Positions 41,601-64,000 of a stretch of DNA of 64,000 nucleotides are shown here, piece after piece; position 1 is the stretch's first letter, and each line of letters opens with the position of its first letter. The notes under the pieces are model-generated. The model ran no database searches. It had not been told where the DNA came from and saw only the letters and a list, made by a program, of their open reading frames with translations. Origin of the DNA: Seriola aureovittata (Eukaryota; Chordata; Actinopteri; Carangiformes; Carangidae). A program made the translations under genes and the position numbers. The stretch lies in the NCBI RefSeq assembly GCF_021018895.1, contig NC_079382.1, forward strand, positions 21,746,001-21,810,000, read 5' to 3'.

Positions 41601-43050
41601 TTTGTGCCAAATTGTGCAGGTGATGCTGCACCGTTGATGAGTGGGAAGGAATAATAAATTAAATCTATAAAGGCTGTCGTTTTCCTTCAAGGTCCGAAAA
41701 ATAAAAATTTGACCAGATCAGGACCAGGTGGACTGAGTACATTAAACCTTTAAGGTCAGGTTTTAGTTGATTTGCTTGTAAGAATGAGTCAGGGTGTAAT
41801 GTGACCTGTATTATTTTATTTCATCAAACAGCTCCCTCTTTATTCTCTCTTCCCCCCCCTCAAATTTTATTGTTATAAAAGGAAACCAGTGTAAGAGACT
41901 GAAGTGGCTCTCAAAAACACACTGCATAACTTTCTGTTTTAAATGCACACGATGTGATTCACCCTTACAGTAAAATTGTAATGTAGACTTTTCCAAATAA
42001 AAAAAGAATGTGTGGAGATTTAATATGTAGTGAGAAACAGTGACTGCTTCTTGTCCTCCATATCCCAGACCTTTAAGATAGAAACAGCTGACACTGACCA
42101 GCAGTCGACTACACATCTGGCTTAACTTGACCGGGGAATTTCCAAAACATCTTTACTTGCAAATGTTTCCAGCTTTCCTGGGACATTTGTCTTTCACGCT
42201 CGCTTCACTGTTAATCCTCAAAAAAAACAGAAGCCTGGTGAATTAGTGCAGATCTTTTTCTAATTAAAGCATCTTAGCTTTGTTTCCCTTTGGATCTTCA
42301 GCGGAGTATTAAGGATTTGCTGAAGAGCTTTCAGCCGCATCCCGCTCTCTGAATGCAGCCGGCTCTGTCATTGCATTTCCTGTGTGGGATCTTCTGGCCG
42401 CATCATAAGTGATGAAAGTTTAGTAAGTGGACCTTTGTGTTTATCATCATCAGATTATTTCCAAAGGTCACGGATGAACATCCATGCACAGATCACAGGC
42501 TTCTGACTTATGTTACATTCATTAACCTGACAGAAATATAAACACGGAGAGAAGTCACTGAGTTATTCTGATGAGGTCTTTCCTCTGTTGTTGGCTAATG
42601 ACAGAATTTAGAAGTCAATCAGCAGAAGCAGACTTACAGTTCACGAGCTGTCTGATAATCACCGGAGGAATGTTTCCCTCTACTCCCCAGAGAGAGCCAC
42701 TAACTGGGTTTCATTAGAAGGGAGGCCAGACACCTCCCCCCCCCCGCTGCAGGGGGGAGATGAGCAGGCAGGACTGACAAAGAGAAAAGGAAAATGGCAA
42801 AATAATCTGTTCAATTTCCTTTTTATAGAAGGTGCAAAAAATTTGTCTTAAAAACATAATTATTAAATACTGAGGAAAAAAAGGAGCAGAGCACAAAAAA
42901 CAAAAACAAGTTGTAGCTCAAAGTAGAAATAAGAAAAAACAAAAGAAAAGCGTTGAATCAGATATGAACTCATATCTGCAGACTAGCTTCAATAAATCCT
43001 CCAACTATAGATCAAAACACAAAGATAATCTACTGCACTTCAACACAAAG
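38678..43050. other. Intergenic DNA between the GPCR gene and bub1
   Basis: There is no gene here that I can support. 40380-40900 and 41260-41480 are richer in CpG than their surroundings and might be promoter-like, but no exon chain was found. 41530-41640 carries an interspersed repeat. A C-run lies at about 42738. Confidence 0.5.
41530..41640 (+). repeat. Teleost 'tgacctttgacc' repeat, copy 3
   Basis: ttgaccttgacctttgacc ... ccaccaaaatctaatcagttcatccttgagtccaa matches the left half of the copy at 34036-34220. Only this half is kept. Confidence 0.65.
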
Positions 43051-43140
43051 TTTATTCTTTTAAGAAAAAAAAAATTCTCACAAGGTAAAAGCAGAAAAAA
43101 TGTAATTGTAAAAAGCAACTAAATAATAATTACATTTATT
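43051..43140 (-). other. bub1 poly(A) signal candidates
   Basis: Two AATAAA hexamers on the minus strand, at 43135-43140 and 43051-43056, lie about 160 and 245 nt past the bub1 stop. Confidence 0.5.
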
Positions 43141-43297
43141 TTTAAAAATATGTACAAATTCAGTTTAAACTAAGTCAGTCGCTCAAATCCTCCTCCAGTG
43201 ACATTTTCACCACATTTTTAAAACTGAACTGATTTTTCTGAAACAGTTTGAACCAGTTTAAAAAAAGGAGGATAAGAAGAAGTTAAAGCCGTTGTCT

Positions 43298-54452
<11,155 letters not shown>

Positions 54453-54720
54453 TTCGCTTTGAGATTAAAAGGTCGTTTATAATCGCAAACGTAAAAATGG
54501 TTATCTCCGGACTCTATCAATGTGTTTTACAAGGTGGTTGATTAACTTTACAAACACATTTCAGCAGAGAATTTGTATCGCTAAGTTTGTTTGTCTACTC
54601 CAAGTTGCGTCTGTTGTTCCTACGACATTTGAAATTTCGCGCTCAGCCAATAGCAACGCGAGCGTTCCACAGTGTATCAAAAAGCCACGCCCCCAGGATG
54701 TGACGAAACATCCGGGGTAA
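54453..54720 (-). promoter_or_regulatory. bub1 promoter with CCAAT, E2F and CHR-like sites
   Basis: Upstream of the start codon lie CCAAT (54647-54651, plus strand), TTTCGCGC (54635-54642, a perfect E2F-type site) and TTTGAA (54628-54633, CHR-type hexamer). Read on the gene strand this is ATTGG, GCGCGAAA, then TTCAAA within about 25 bp. Such clusters drive late cell-cycle genes, fitting a checkpoint kinase. Motifs are seen; function is inferred. Confidence 0.65.
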
Positions 54721-55440
54721 AAATACATTTAAAAAAATACACAAAAATAAATTAAAAAATTAAAAAATAGAGAAAAGCACTACACTTTTGGTCAGTGACA
54801 AAGAACTAATAAAGTGATGCAACTTCTTTTTTTTTTATTGATTGATGTAATGATTGTTTTCTCAATCAACTAATTATTTGTTGTGTTTGTTACAATATAC
54901 TGAAAATGCCCTTTATAATTTTCACTTTCCAAGTTGACAACTTCAGAAAATCGCCGCATTTCAGAAGCAGAGATTGTTTGGATCTTTGCATTGGATTGAA
55001 AAGTGACCAATAATCGACTGACAAAGTCATTGCTAATTAATTTTCTGGCATTCAACCAATCGACTAATCGTTTTGGCTCTAACAGAGTTTGACAGTTTCT
55101 AGGCCCACATGTTGTGGAGAGGTTTAAAAAGGTTTTGTAAATTAAAAAAAAAAGTTATAAAAGAAGTACACTTTCAAAAACTCAATTTTAATCTTTTTGT
55201 TTTTCTTCTTTTATTTTTCTTTTGCATTGAATATTGTATTTTGTAACTCGGAATATTAATGTATTGTTGTTACGTGTGTATGTGTGAATGTTTTAAAGTT
55301 TTAATTAACTGCAAGTTGGGCCAAATGCAATTTTCAATAACAATAAAGCAGCAAATATTAAATAAACTATTTACCCAATGAAATCAAAATATTTACTTAT
55401 TAAAAATAAAAATGTAAATATGATGTGAAAGGTCATGTTC
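54721..55440. other. bub1/syncrip intergenic A/T-rich DNA
   Basis: A/T-rich, with A- and T-runs. I see no gene, RNA or clear repeat. Confidence 0.5.
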
Positions 55441-55525
55441 GGTCGTGTTTAGTCCGGTTTAGTTTCTATCACTATTCGTCTTTTCCGGTTAGTTTTCAAA
55501 ATAAAGGACACGGCTCGTATCGAAA

Positions 55526-55703
55526 ATGAAAATGAAATCATCGCTGAGTAAGTAGTGTTATGGAATGTACATCTCGATTATACAGCACAAAAGCAGCATC
55601 AGGTGATATACATTTATGGGAATTTCTCAGTAAGATGTCGCTTCTCTTGGCAGTGAAGACCAGAGACTGTATGGGGAACATTCGCAAGATGCAGGAGCAC
55701 TAG
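55526..55703 (+). CDS. Possible two-exon 23-codon ORF / small spliced transcript
   Basis: ATG at 55526 opens a frame that reaches a CTGA|GTAAGT donor at 55547. A CTTCTCTTGGCAG acceptor precedes exon 2 at 55654. Joined in phase they give 23 residues (starting MKMKSSL, ending M-Q-E-H) and a TAG at 55701-55703. A TOP-like CTTTTCC (55480-55486) lies just upstream and a further GGTAAG donor at about 55760. The product is unrecognised. In human the gene just upstream of SYNCRIP on the same strand is the non-coding 5'TOP snoRNA host SNHG5, so this could be a non-coding transcript at the equivalent place. I found no convincing C/D box snoRNA in the intron. Confidence 0.3.
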
Positions 55704-55899
55704 GCTAAAGCTTAGGCGAGGGGTAGTCTGAGATATATGCTTCTTATAATCGTGGGAAAGGGTAAGTTAATCAATACCAGCGTCAAAAGCTATAAAATAC
55801 ATAAATCACTTGCTTAGAGTCGCTGATGGCCGGATGTATGAAACCTGAGCAGCCCATGACAAACAATCTGGGAAACCCCTTACATGCAACCGAGAATCA

Positions 55900-56045
55900 G
55901 AGATCGCGACGTTACGTAGTCGCCATTTTGTTTCACCGGGAGTAAAGAAACCAACCTGAAAAGCACCGGCGTGAATATTTTCCTTTATCAGCAGCACCTT
56001 CAACACGGCGGATCAGCATCGTGCACCCGAGTTTAGATTCGCATG
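55900..56045 (+). promoter_or_regulatory. syncrip promoter and likely 5' UTR exon
   Basis: A CpG-containing region with cgccattttg (about 55921), a YY1-type word often near transcription starts. It is followed by a candidate non-coding first exon ending CATG|GTATGT at 56045. It would splice to the acceptor ctgcgcag just before 57329. The position fits the mammalian gene, which also has a non-coding first exon. Confidence 0.5.
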
Positions 56046-57328
56046 GTATGTACACACCGAGGTGACCGTTAAGTTGTGAAAACACAGTGCGTTTTGTGAC
56101 TGAGCTTGCTATCTGTGCACAGTAATGTTGGATGCGTTGCACGACCGGCCAGAGTTAGCAACATAGCAGCAGCTCGTTTACATGGCTAGCCGGCATTTTG
56201 AAAACGGGCCCGCTTTGATTGACGGCCCGTTAAACAGATGTGGTGGAGATTGCCAATGTGCACCACATTTTGGGAAAGACCAACCACTTGAAGGGATTTA
56301 GCTCTGGCATTTGTTTTGGAAAGGTTAGCATCATTCAGTTTGCACCTCCACGCGTGTAGAGAAGACTGGGGCCTGTGGTTTACCGAGGCAGGGACGCTAG
56401 CTGACATTAGCTAACAGAGGCGTGGTGGATAATGTATGGAAACCTGCTGGCTATAACAGGAAATGTGCGCTTTTTATTAGTTTAAGTTCTGACTGCAAAG
56501 CGCGAACTCCATTAGTTTTTTTCCCCCACAGTATTAGACGTTCAAACATTGCAAAACCGCACCACCCTGATGTTGTTTCAGTTTCGCACTTGCAAGCACA
56601 GGAGCCACTCAGATAACGTTACCGTTTGTAAGCAGTGTCCAGTCTTGAACGATGGCGCCAAACTGCACGTAATGTTGTTTTTCCACTTTTTCTCGGAACT
56701 ACAGCATGGCCGTATAAACCTCGTATGTGGCCCTGGGGCAAAGATTTGTTGTTGGGCACCTACCTACCCTGGGTTTACATTAGATTGATCAATGCTCTAC
56801 AGCTGAAATGAATAAATAAACAATGCCAAATATCCTCTGCTGGCAGCTTCTCCGGTGTGAATATTGTCTGTTTGATTGTCTTTCATATGATACTAAATTG
56901 AAAAACTTTGTATTTCACACAGCTGATCAGACAAAATAAGCAAGTAGAATAGAATCGATTGATCCTGAAGGAATATAAATGCTATGTTGATTGAAAATAA
57001 AAACAGTTGTTGGCTGCATACTAGGGTTTCTGTAATTGATAGATACTAAGTTGTCTGTATGGTAATTACTGACTAACACACACAACAACTTGAAGGCAGT
57101 TAAGGTCATGAAATTGCAGTTTCCCACAGGGTCCCTCTTCAAGACCAGGGTCAGAAGGGTTAGGGAGGACTGGCTGTTCAAAGTTGTTGTTATGTCAGTG
57201 TTGCACATTTATAACACGTTTGTGATTGACTATATAATATAGACTCACATGTAAACCGTTGCTTGTTGATGTAGCTTTGAATTGCAGTGATGTTGTTGGT
57301 AACTCTGCTCTTGCTCTCACCTGCGCAG
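56046..57328 (+). other. Probable syncrip intron 1
   Basis: No coding frame with support. CpG-rich at the left, ordinary A/T-rich DNA at the right, ending in a pyrimidine-rich acceptor (ctctgctcttgctctcacctgcgcag). Confidence 0.5.
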
Positions 57329-57340
57329 ATGTCTGGAGAC

Positions 57341-60300
57341 ATGGCCACAGATCATGTAAACGGGAACGGTACGGAGGAACCGATGGACACTACGGTGGCG
57401 GTGACCCACTCAGAACATTTCCAGGCTTTACTGGAAGCGGGTTTACCTCAGAAAGTTGCTGAGAAGCTAGATGAACTTTACGTAGCAGGTAAGCAGAAAT
57501 TTCATCTCACGCTGCGCTCTGCTGTTGTGTCCTGCCTTTTACCTGCTCAGAGAGAGACGTTAGGTGCCACCACAGTCTTGCAACACAGGACTTGTCAGAG
57601 ATGTGTTTTCCAGAGACGTTTCTTTATTGTTGGGCCAGAGAGATTTTTGTTTTAGGGCAAGTGCCATGAATGTCTAGTTTTGCATTTTGCTGGCAGGATG
57701 AGGCTATTTTATACTGAAATTATTGCCAACAAATTCCATGAACAGACTAAAATCAACGATGGATCCTATGTATCTCAAGCTTGATATATCTGCAGCGACC
57801 AGTTGGTTTAGGAAAACACTGAAATGTTTTGCAACTGAAGTTGTTTGTGGCCTCCTTATTAAAGACTTGTGTTTCCAGTACAAACCAGTAAGGCTGGGGT
57901 TACCCAGAGGGAGGCCAGAAAGTACTGAGAGACGGACAAACACATTTCTAATTTTAGTCTTCTTGTGAGATGTGTTGAAAGTCACGTAAATGTGGAATAT
58001 CGCCAGGCTAATCCGCTAATATTGATTGCTTGAAACAATGGTTACCAGGACAATGAAACAACAGTCACTCATCAGTTCCTTTGTAGTATTATCAGTAACG
58101 GTTTAAAGTTGTTTACTGACCATTAGAGTGCCAAGATGACAGAGAGCGGGTAGATTGCAAGATAAAGAAATCCTGTGTGCATCCTTCTTTCTACACTGCA
58201 ACAGACTCTACCATGAATTACCCAGCTTGTAACCTTTTAGATGAAATCATGAGAGGCACATTTCTTATTCAAGATCAATAAAACATTTCCTGTTATGTTT
58301 GTACATCACCCTTTAAAAGTACCTTCGTTGTTGCACATCAATACGTTGCTTCGGCTCTGTGTGTGTGTGTGTATATTGTCATGCTCTTAAGTACTGAGGC
58401 TGGATTGAATGGATAAAAGGATGGGTGTAGCCGTAAATGGTTTAAGGAAGGTAGATTGAAGCCAGCTGGTACTGTGACATGTGCAGAAACAATAAAGCAG
58501 CTGTCTGGCTGCAGTAGGTGAATTGTGCTCTTTTTAGAGGACGCTGTAGGAGCCGCAAAGGGTGTCATCAAGAGCGTGGTTAAAATGACTGTTAATAGAA
58601 AAGGGGGTTTGTTTGAAGTGTTTTGCGGGATCTTGAAATGTGGTGTTAACAGCATCCGTGTTTGATGTTTGAGTAACACTGTCCCTTTGTTGTTCATTTC
58701 GAAAGTGTCAGTTGTACCAGTTATCTGCTGCATGTTTTGAGGAGACTGTTTTGAAACTTGGCACTGTATGTGACAGTAAATGGTTAACACACACATAATA
58801 ATGACACTTGGACATAATCAGGCCATTGTCCCTTCAGCTATCATTTTCTTTTGTTCCTTGCAGGACAGATCAATCATTACTAAGCCTATTGTCCAACTGC
58901 TTCATAGCTGCGTGTGTCACACTCACTCTGTTTCTCGGTGTTAACATCCTCAGGTGATGATGCCAATTTTATTTATTTAAACACCATATTTACAGTTTGT
59001 TTTTGCTGTATTTCTCAGGCTTGGTAGCACATAGTGACCTAGACGAAAGGGCTATTGAAGCTTTGAAAGAATTCAATGAGGAGGGAGCCCTGCAAGTGCT
59101 GGTCCAGTTCAAAGAGAGTGATCTGTCACACGTGCAAGTAAGTTCTGAACGCGCTGTCTTCAGGGTGTGGAGTGACACTCTGAAAGACAAAGAGCTGCTC
59201 TTTGTTAAACTGGTGCAGATCTTATTGTATATAACAAAATTGTATCATCTTACAGTAACTGTGTTATGTCTAAGTTGAAGTGTGTTTGATCTCATGTATA
59301 TGGACTGCATTGAAACTGCGGTCCCCAAAGTACAACCTCAATGCAACAAATCCGTACACCTGTGACCACGGCAACAGAAGTCAGGTTACCTGTGATCGCT
59401 GCATCAAAACTGAGTACACTCGCTATTTCCAGTCAAGGATAATTACATGAACAAATTTCTAAAAATAACCAGTGCACACCGCAGCTTTCTCAGTGTGTCT
59501 AATGCAACATGTAAGAGTAAGAAAGTAAGTAAGAATGAATTCAGTATGAATGTTGGCAGAATGTTGTTTGGTCACATGAAACCAAAATTAATTAGTTTGG
59601 CTCCAGCCTGCTTGGTGAACCTGGCCCAGACCACCACAGTGACTGCACAGTGCCGACCATGAAGCAGGGAGGTGGGGGTGAGCTGACATGGGGCTGCATG
59701 AGAGGAAAGGGTGCAGGGGAGATGACATTTATAGATGGTGCCACAAATGCAGGTTTGTTTACTCAAATACTGCTTGAAAAGACGTGTCCCAGCCTTAAGA
59801 AGCTTGGCAGGAGAGGAGTTTTCCAACACGACAATGATCCCAAGCACAAAAGAGTTTGTAAAGAAGAAAAATGTGGAAACGACAAACCTGGAGAAATTTG
59901 TCCCCTGACCTGAATCCAATAGAAAAACATGTGGAGTATTTTAAAGTGGGACATATAGCAAAAAAAAACCCCTCCAGCAAAGAACAGCTGAACAATGGCA
60001 GAACATCTCTGCACAGATTTGTGTCAAACTGCTGTCGTTACACATCTGTCATTAAAACAAAAGCAGACACTTCATATTTTACTTATATGGACCAGGAGTG
60101 TACTCAGTTTTGTTGTATAATGTATGTGTCCTTGTGTTACCGCTCTTTTCTCCCGCTCTCCCCTCAGTAGTAGAAGGTAAATCTCGTGTACGTTTGTAAC
60201 AGTTTGTTCTCTCTTCCAGAACAAAAGTGCCTTTCTCTGTGGGGTAATGAAGACTTACAGGCAGAGGGAGAAACAAGGGACTAAAGTTTCAGATTCTACT

Positions 60301-63052
60301 AAAGGACCCGATGAGGCTAAAATCAAAGAACTCCTGGACAGAACCAACTACACACTTGACGTAACAACAGGACAGCGAAAGTATGGCGGCCCCCCGCCCG
60401 AGGACGTGTACTCAGGTGCCCAGCCCACGGTTGGAACAGAGGTAGGCTTTATCATGATGTGTTCAGAGTAAATGCAAATATGAAGTGTTCTGTTTGCTGT
60501 TATGTCACACCGGGAAAAGACAGTGGCTACTGGGATGTAATGGACAAATATTTTACATGTTGTATCTTCAAATGTGAGATATTTTCATTGTGACGATGGA
60601 TGTTGAAGTGAACGTAGTGCGTCCTGACTTTGACATGATCCCTTTGAACTATTTCACTTCACCCTGATCAGTACAAGTCTTTTAAAAACGTTTTCCTAAC
60701 ACGGAAGGACAAATGTCATTAATCATCTGAACCTGTTCACAAATTAACAGCTGCTAGTGATGCCTACTTTTTCATTTGAAGCTGTTTAATGGCTGAAATC
60801 TATTTGAAGATTTCACATTGGTCAAGAAATACTGATTGAGTTAAATGTTTTTTGTCAGTTTCCCCCCGTGTTGTTTTATAGAAAATAAAAATATATATTC
60901 TTTCTTTCTTCTCCTAGATATTTGTTGGGAAGATTCCCCGCGACTTGTTCGAAGACGAGCTGGTTCCTCTCTTTGAGAAGGCCGGACCTATCTGGGACCT
61001 CCGGCTAATGATGGACCCCCTGAGCGGCCTGAACAGGGGCTACGCCTTCGTCACGTTCTGCACTAAAGAAGCGGCCCAGGAGGCGGTGAAGCTGGTGAGT
61101 CTGTCAGGAATTCACAGCTCAGCAGAAACCAGGAAACTGAAATTGAGTCGGGACAGTAGTTTTTGTTCAGCGGCCAAGTAACTTGTCTGCACAAAACATT
61201 TCCGTGTGCTGGATATTAGGAATAGGGGGCAGAAAGAGTCTCAAAGTGAGAGGCAGTCGAACTGATTGTCAGCTGTCGTCATTGTCTGTGTGCGTGACGT
61301 GATGTATGTTTTTTTTACAGTGCAATAATCATGAGATTCGCCCCGGCAAGCACATCGGGGTGTGTATATCTGTCGCCAACAACAGGCTATTTGTTGGCTC
61401 TATTCCCAAGAGTAAAACAAAGGAGCAGATAGTAGAAGAGTTTGCTAAAGTCACAGGTAAAAGAAAAAAATCCTGATCTGTTATTTTTATAGATCTCGGC
61501 TGTTTTTCCAAACTCTAATCCAAACCACTTAAACTTAATCGCACAATCTTTTTCTTCTGTCTGTAAAGAGGGCCTCAGTGATGTCATACTGTACCATCAA
61601 CCCGATGACAAAAAGAAGAACCGGGGTTTCTGCTTCCTGGAGTATGAAGATCACAAAACAGCTGCTCAGGCCCGTCGCCGGCTAATGAGCGGGAAGGTGA
61701 AGGTTTGGGGCAACGTGGTGACAGTGGAGTGGGCCGATCCCATTGAAGACCCCGACCCAGAGGTCATGGCCAAGGTGAGCTTCAGAAAAATAGTCCTGAA
61801 ATGTCGCTTGGAACGACTGGGCAAACAGTGAAGATGGCACCGTTAAGGAGATAAAGGGCTGGAAGATGTTTTGCATCTCACGATGATAAACTTAAAGGAG
61901 GAGAGAGAGATGAGGTGTGACCTTCTCTCCGTCCATTTCACAGGTGAAGGTTTTATTTGTGAGAAACCTCGCCAACGGTGTCACAGAGGAGATCCTGGAG
62001 AAGTCCTTCAGTGAGTTTGGAAACCTGGAGCGAGTTAAGAAACTCAAAGACTATGCTTTCATTCACTTTGAAGAGAGGGATGGTGCAGTGAAGGTACCCA
62101 CTTTCTGTACTTCTGCTGTTTGTGTCATATTTCAGCTCCTCAGCCTCAATCTAAATAAGTTTGTTGAACCAAAAGTCACGTGCACAAATGTTGTCGCTTC
62201 CTTTGCTCAGGCATTAGAAGAAATGAACGGGAAGGAGCTGGAGGGAGAGCCGATTGAGATTGTTTTTGCCAAACCACCAGATCAGAAGAGGAAGGAACGC
62301 AAAGCCCAGAGACAAGCAGCCAAAACACAAATGTAAGAAACGTTTTGTCTCATTTTCTAATGACGGGCGGATCAGGACGCCGCTGTCTGTCCTTGCTCAT
62401 AGCTTTGTTCATTCTTACTTCTTGCCTTCTTTATCTCATCAGGTATGATGACTATTACTACTACCCTCCCCCTCCCCACATGCCTCCACCTGTCAGAGGC
62501 CGGGGCAGAGGCGGCAACCGGGGCGGCTACGCGTATCCCCCCGACTACTATGGTTATGAGGACTACTATGACTATTATGGCTATGACTATCACAACTACC
62601 GCGGCGGCTACGACGACCCGTACTACGGTTATGACGACTTCCAGGCCCCGAGCCGAGGGCGCGGTGGCAACAGGGGCTCCCGGGGAGGATCCTCTCCAGC
62701 CAGGGGACGCGGCGGCGCCGGTGCACCCAGGGGCAGGTCCAGCTTCTCCCAGCGTGGCGGGCCGGGACCAGGCCGCGGCGGGCGGGGCGCAAGAGGAGGC
62801 GTGCAGCCGAGAGGGCGAGGAGGGGTACGTGGTGCGCGGGGTGGCCGCGGTGGAAATGTAGGAGGAAAGCGCAAAGCTGATGGGTACAACCAGCCAGATT
62901 CCAAGCGTCGCCAGACCAATAATCAGAACTGGGGCTCTCAACCCATTGCTCAGCAACCGCTCCAAGGTGGTGATCATTCTGGTAACTATTCTGGTTACAA
63001 ATCTGACAACCAGGAATTTTATCAGGATTCTTTTGGGCAACAGTGGAAGTAA
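57341..63052 (+). CDS. syncrip: hnRNP Q (Syncrip) RNA-binding protein
   Basis: RNA-binding protein acting in pre-mRNA processing, mRNA transport and translation control. Nine coding exons join to 629 residues (human 623): 57341-57488, 59019-59137, 60220-60441, 60918-61094, 61321-61456, 61569-61774, 61944-62093, 62211-62332, 62443-63052. The N-terminus starts [18 protein letters not shown], then an acidic conserved domain (to about 110). Three RRMs follow at about 164-242 ([18 protein letters not shown]), 244-325 ([19 protein letters not shown]) and 339-408 ([17 protein letters not shown]). The C-terminus has D-Y-Y-x-Y repeats, R-G-G/R-G-R boxes and ends QDSFGQQWK. The sequence [19 protein letters not shown] and [10 protein letters not shown] separate it from HNRNPR. 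An in-frame ATG four codons upstream (57329) directly follows the acceptor and could be used, giving 633 residues. Intron 2 holds a Tc1 remnant. Confidence 0.96.
59405..60112 (+). mobile_element. Truncated Tc1/mariner element
   Basis: Exact 17-bp inverted termini, caaaactgagtacactc at 59405-59421 and its reverse complement at 60096-60112, bound about 708 bp. Inside, at 59650-59990, frames show [34 protein letters not shown] and S-P-D-L-N-P-I-E, the hallmark order of Tc1 transposase catalytic-domain motifs. The N-terminal DNA-binding half is missing and frames are broken, so the element is dead. It sits in syncrip intron 2. Confidence 0.85.
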
Positions 63053-63297
63053 ACCAGTAGGGCTTTGATAACAAAATACGTGTTTATTGTTTTTGTTTTT
63101 GTCTTTTTATTTAGAGACTTGATCTGATTGGCCCTCAATCCCATACGGTTGCCTGCATTTTTTCCTCAAAATTGGTGACATCTGGCAAGATATCTTTTTG
63201 TACATATTTTAATAATCCGCTTGGACTCAAACAATAGTCACACTCCCACCTGTTTCTGGCGAACTGGTTTTCTTTTTTTTTTCTTTTTTCCTTTTTC

Positions 63298-63328
<31 letters not shown>

Positions 63329-63660
63329 TTTATTTTTAAGATGGTCGTTTAAAAGATTTTCCATAACAAAGTTTGAAAAAAATTTTTAGATGCAAATATG
63401 TGCTCGAGCTGTCTATTTGGCTATAGCTTTATGTATGTTTTTAGAGATTCTGGTTTCCATGTTTTAAGTAGCTAACAGCAACAAAGCATATGTCTCCTAA
63501 ACATGTATTTAAAACAAATGAAAATACAATTTGTATTGTCACAAAGTAATGCGTGTCTTGTTATTGAAAAGAAAAAAAAGGACCATCGTAGTCCTATTTT
63601 TTGGCTTTACATTTTGGCTTGTATTCTTTGCTGTTTGTCTGCTTTAATAAACATACACGC
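63053..63660 (+). other. syncrip 3' UTR
   Basis: T-rich sequence with a (TTA)n run at about 63303-63330. It ends at an AATAAA (63646-63651) about 600 nt past the stop, a good poly(A) signal candidate. Confidence 0.6.
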
Positions 63661-64000
63661 ACACGTGTACAAAACTTCAAATTGTGTTGCAAATTCATGT
63701 TTCGGCAAATTCTCTCTTCAAATTGCCTTCAAATTTTAAGGCTCCTTGTGGAAGAAAATGGACTAAAGGTTTGCCAATGTTGGCCACATGCTACAGTGTC
63801 ACCTTGCATGCCATCAAATTCCAAATCACCTACTTCTATAGTCGGCATCTCTCAAGTGCTCTGTATGTGTAGTGACATACTTCATCCTTATGAGTTCCTC
63901 TCATGTCCAAAAACATGTCTCACAAATTGGTGTCCTAAATTCACTGTCAATGCAGCATTAAGAGTAAGCCCCACCCCCACCCCCCCCTACAAGTCGGTCA
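63661..64000. other. Downstream of syncrip, nothing identified
   Basis: I see no gene. A C-rich run (ccccacccccaccccccc) lies at about 63971-63988, close to the window end. Confidence 0.5.

Noticed and set aside
55548..55653. C/D box snoRNA in the small transcript's intron
   Set aside because: A GTGATAT word resembles a C box, but no CTGA D box lies at a suitable distance and there is no terminal stem.
62372..63040. Long minus-strand frames over the syncrip last exon
   Set aside because: They are shadows of the G/C-rich R-G-G and Y-rich coding repeat and lack any independent support.
57341..63052. hnRNP R instead of Syncrip
   Set aside because: The N-terminus ([14 protein letters not shown]), A-H-S-D-L-D-E-R and A-D-P-I-E-D-P-D match Syncrip, not hnRNP R (V-D-L-D-E-R, A-D-P-V-E-E-P-D).

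Overview
The window is vertebrate nuclear DNA, almost certainly from a spiny-rayed (percomorph) teleost. Five multi-exon protein genes with canonical splice sites could be rebuilt. The introns and spacers hold repeats that I recognise as typical of teleost genomes: Tc1 remnants, TTAA-flanked MITEs, LINE tails and CA/AT microsatellites. No bacterial or viral gene organisation is seen.

Layout. 1-5905 is one A/T-rich tandem satellite (26-bp monomer) that runs off the left edge. Its last units (to about 6410) are split by a unique block and by two SINE-like insertions. 6600-8620 is spacer with a dense cluster of E-box palindromes. 8775-18311 (minus) is ppil4, a nuclear cyclophilin/RRM protein, rebuilt as 13 exons and 476 residues. 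It lies head to head with ginm1 (18443-21622, plus, 8 exons, 355 residues), with 131 bp between the two start codons. katna1 (25621-30693, minus, 10 coding exons, 488 residues) follows. The order and orientation ppil4(-)/ginm1(+)/katna1(-) match human 6q25.1. A single-exon bradykinin-receptor-like GPCR lies at 34689-35762 (minus), followed by about 7.4 kb of gene-poor DNA with one degraded coding fragment. bub1 (43298-54452, minus, 24 exons, 1271 residues) and syncrip (57341-63052, plus, 9 coding exons, 629 residues) are arranged head to head about 2.9 kb apart. A small possible spliced transcript lies between them.

Functions. ppil4 and syncrip are nuclear/RNA-processing factors. katna1 (microtubule severing) and bub1 (spindle checkpoint) act in mitosis. 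ginm1 is a membrane glycoprotein and the GPCR is a peptide receptor. They form no operon or pathway unit. The exon chains were joined by hand; all five total to a multiple of three and end at a stop, which is strong internal support.

Most notable signals: the large satellite with nested higher-order duplications, a non-canonical GC-AG intron in ppil4, a compact bidirectional promoter with TCTCGCGAGA and NRF1-type motifs, a cell-cycle-type promoter (CCAAT, E2F, CHR-like) at bub1, a repeated D-V-P-M-S-P-E array in Bub1, several mobile-element remnants with recognisable termini, and the small spliced ORF upstream of syncrip. I found no clearly new biological system.
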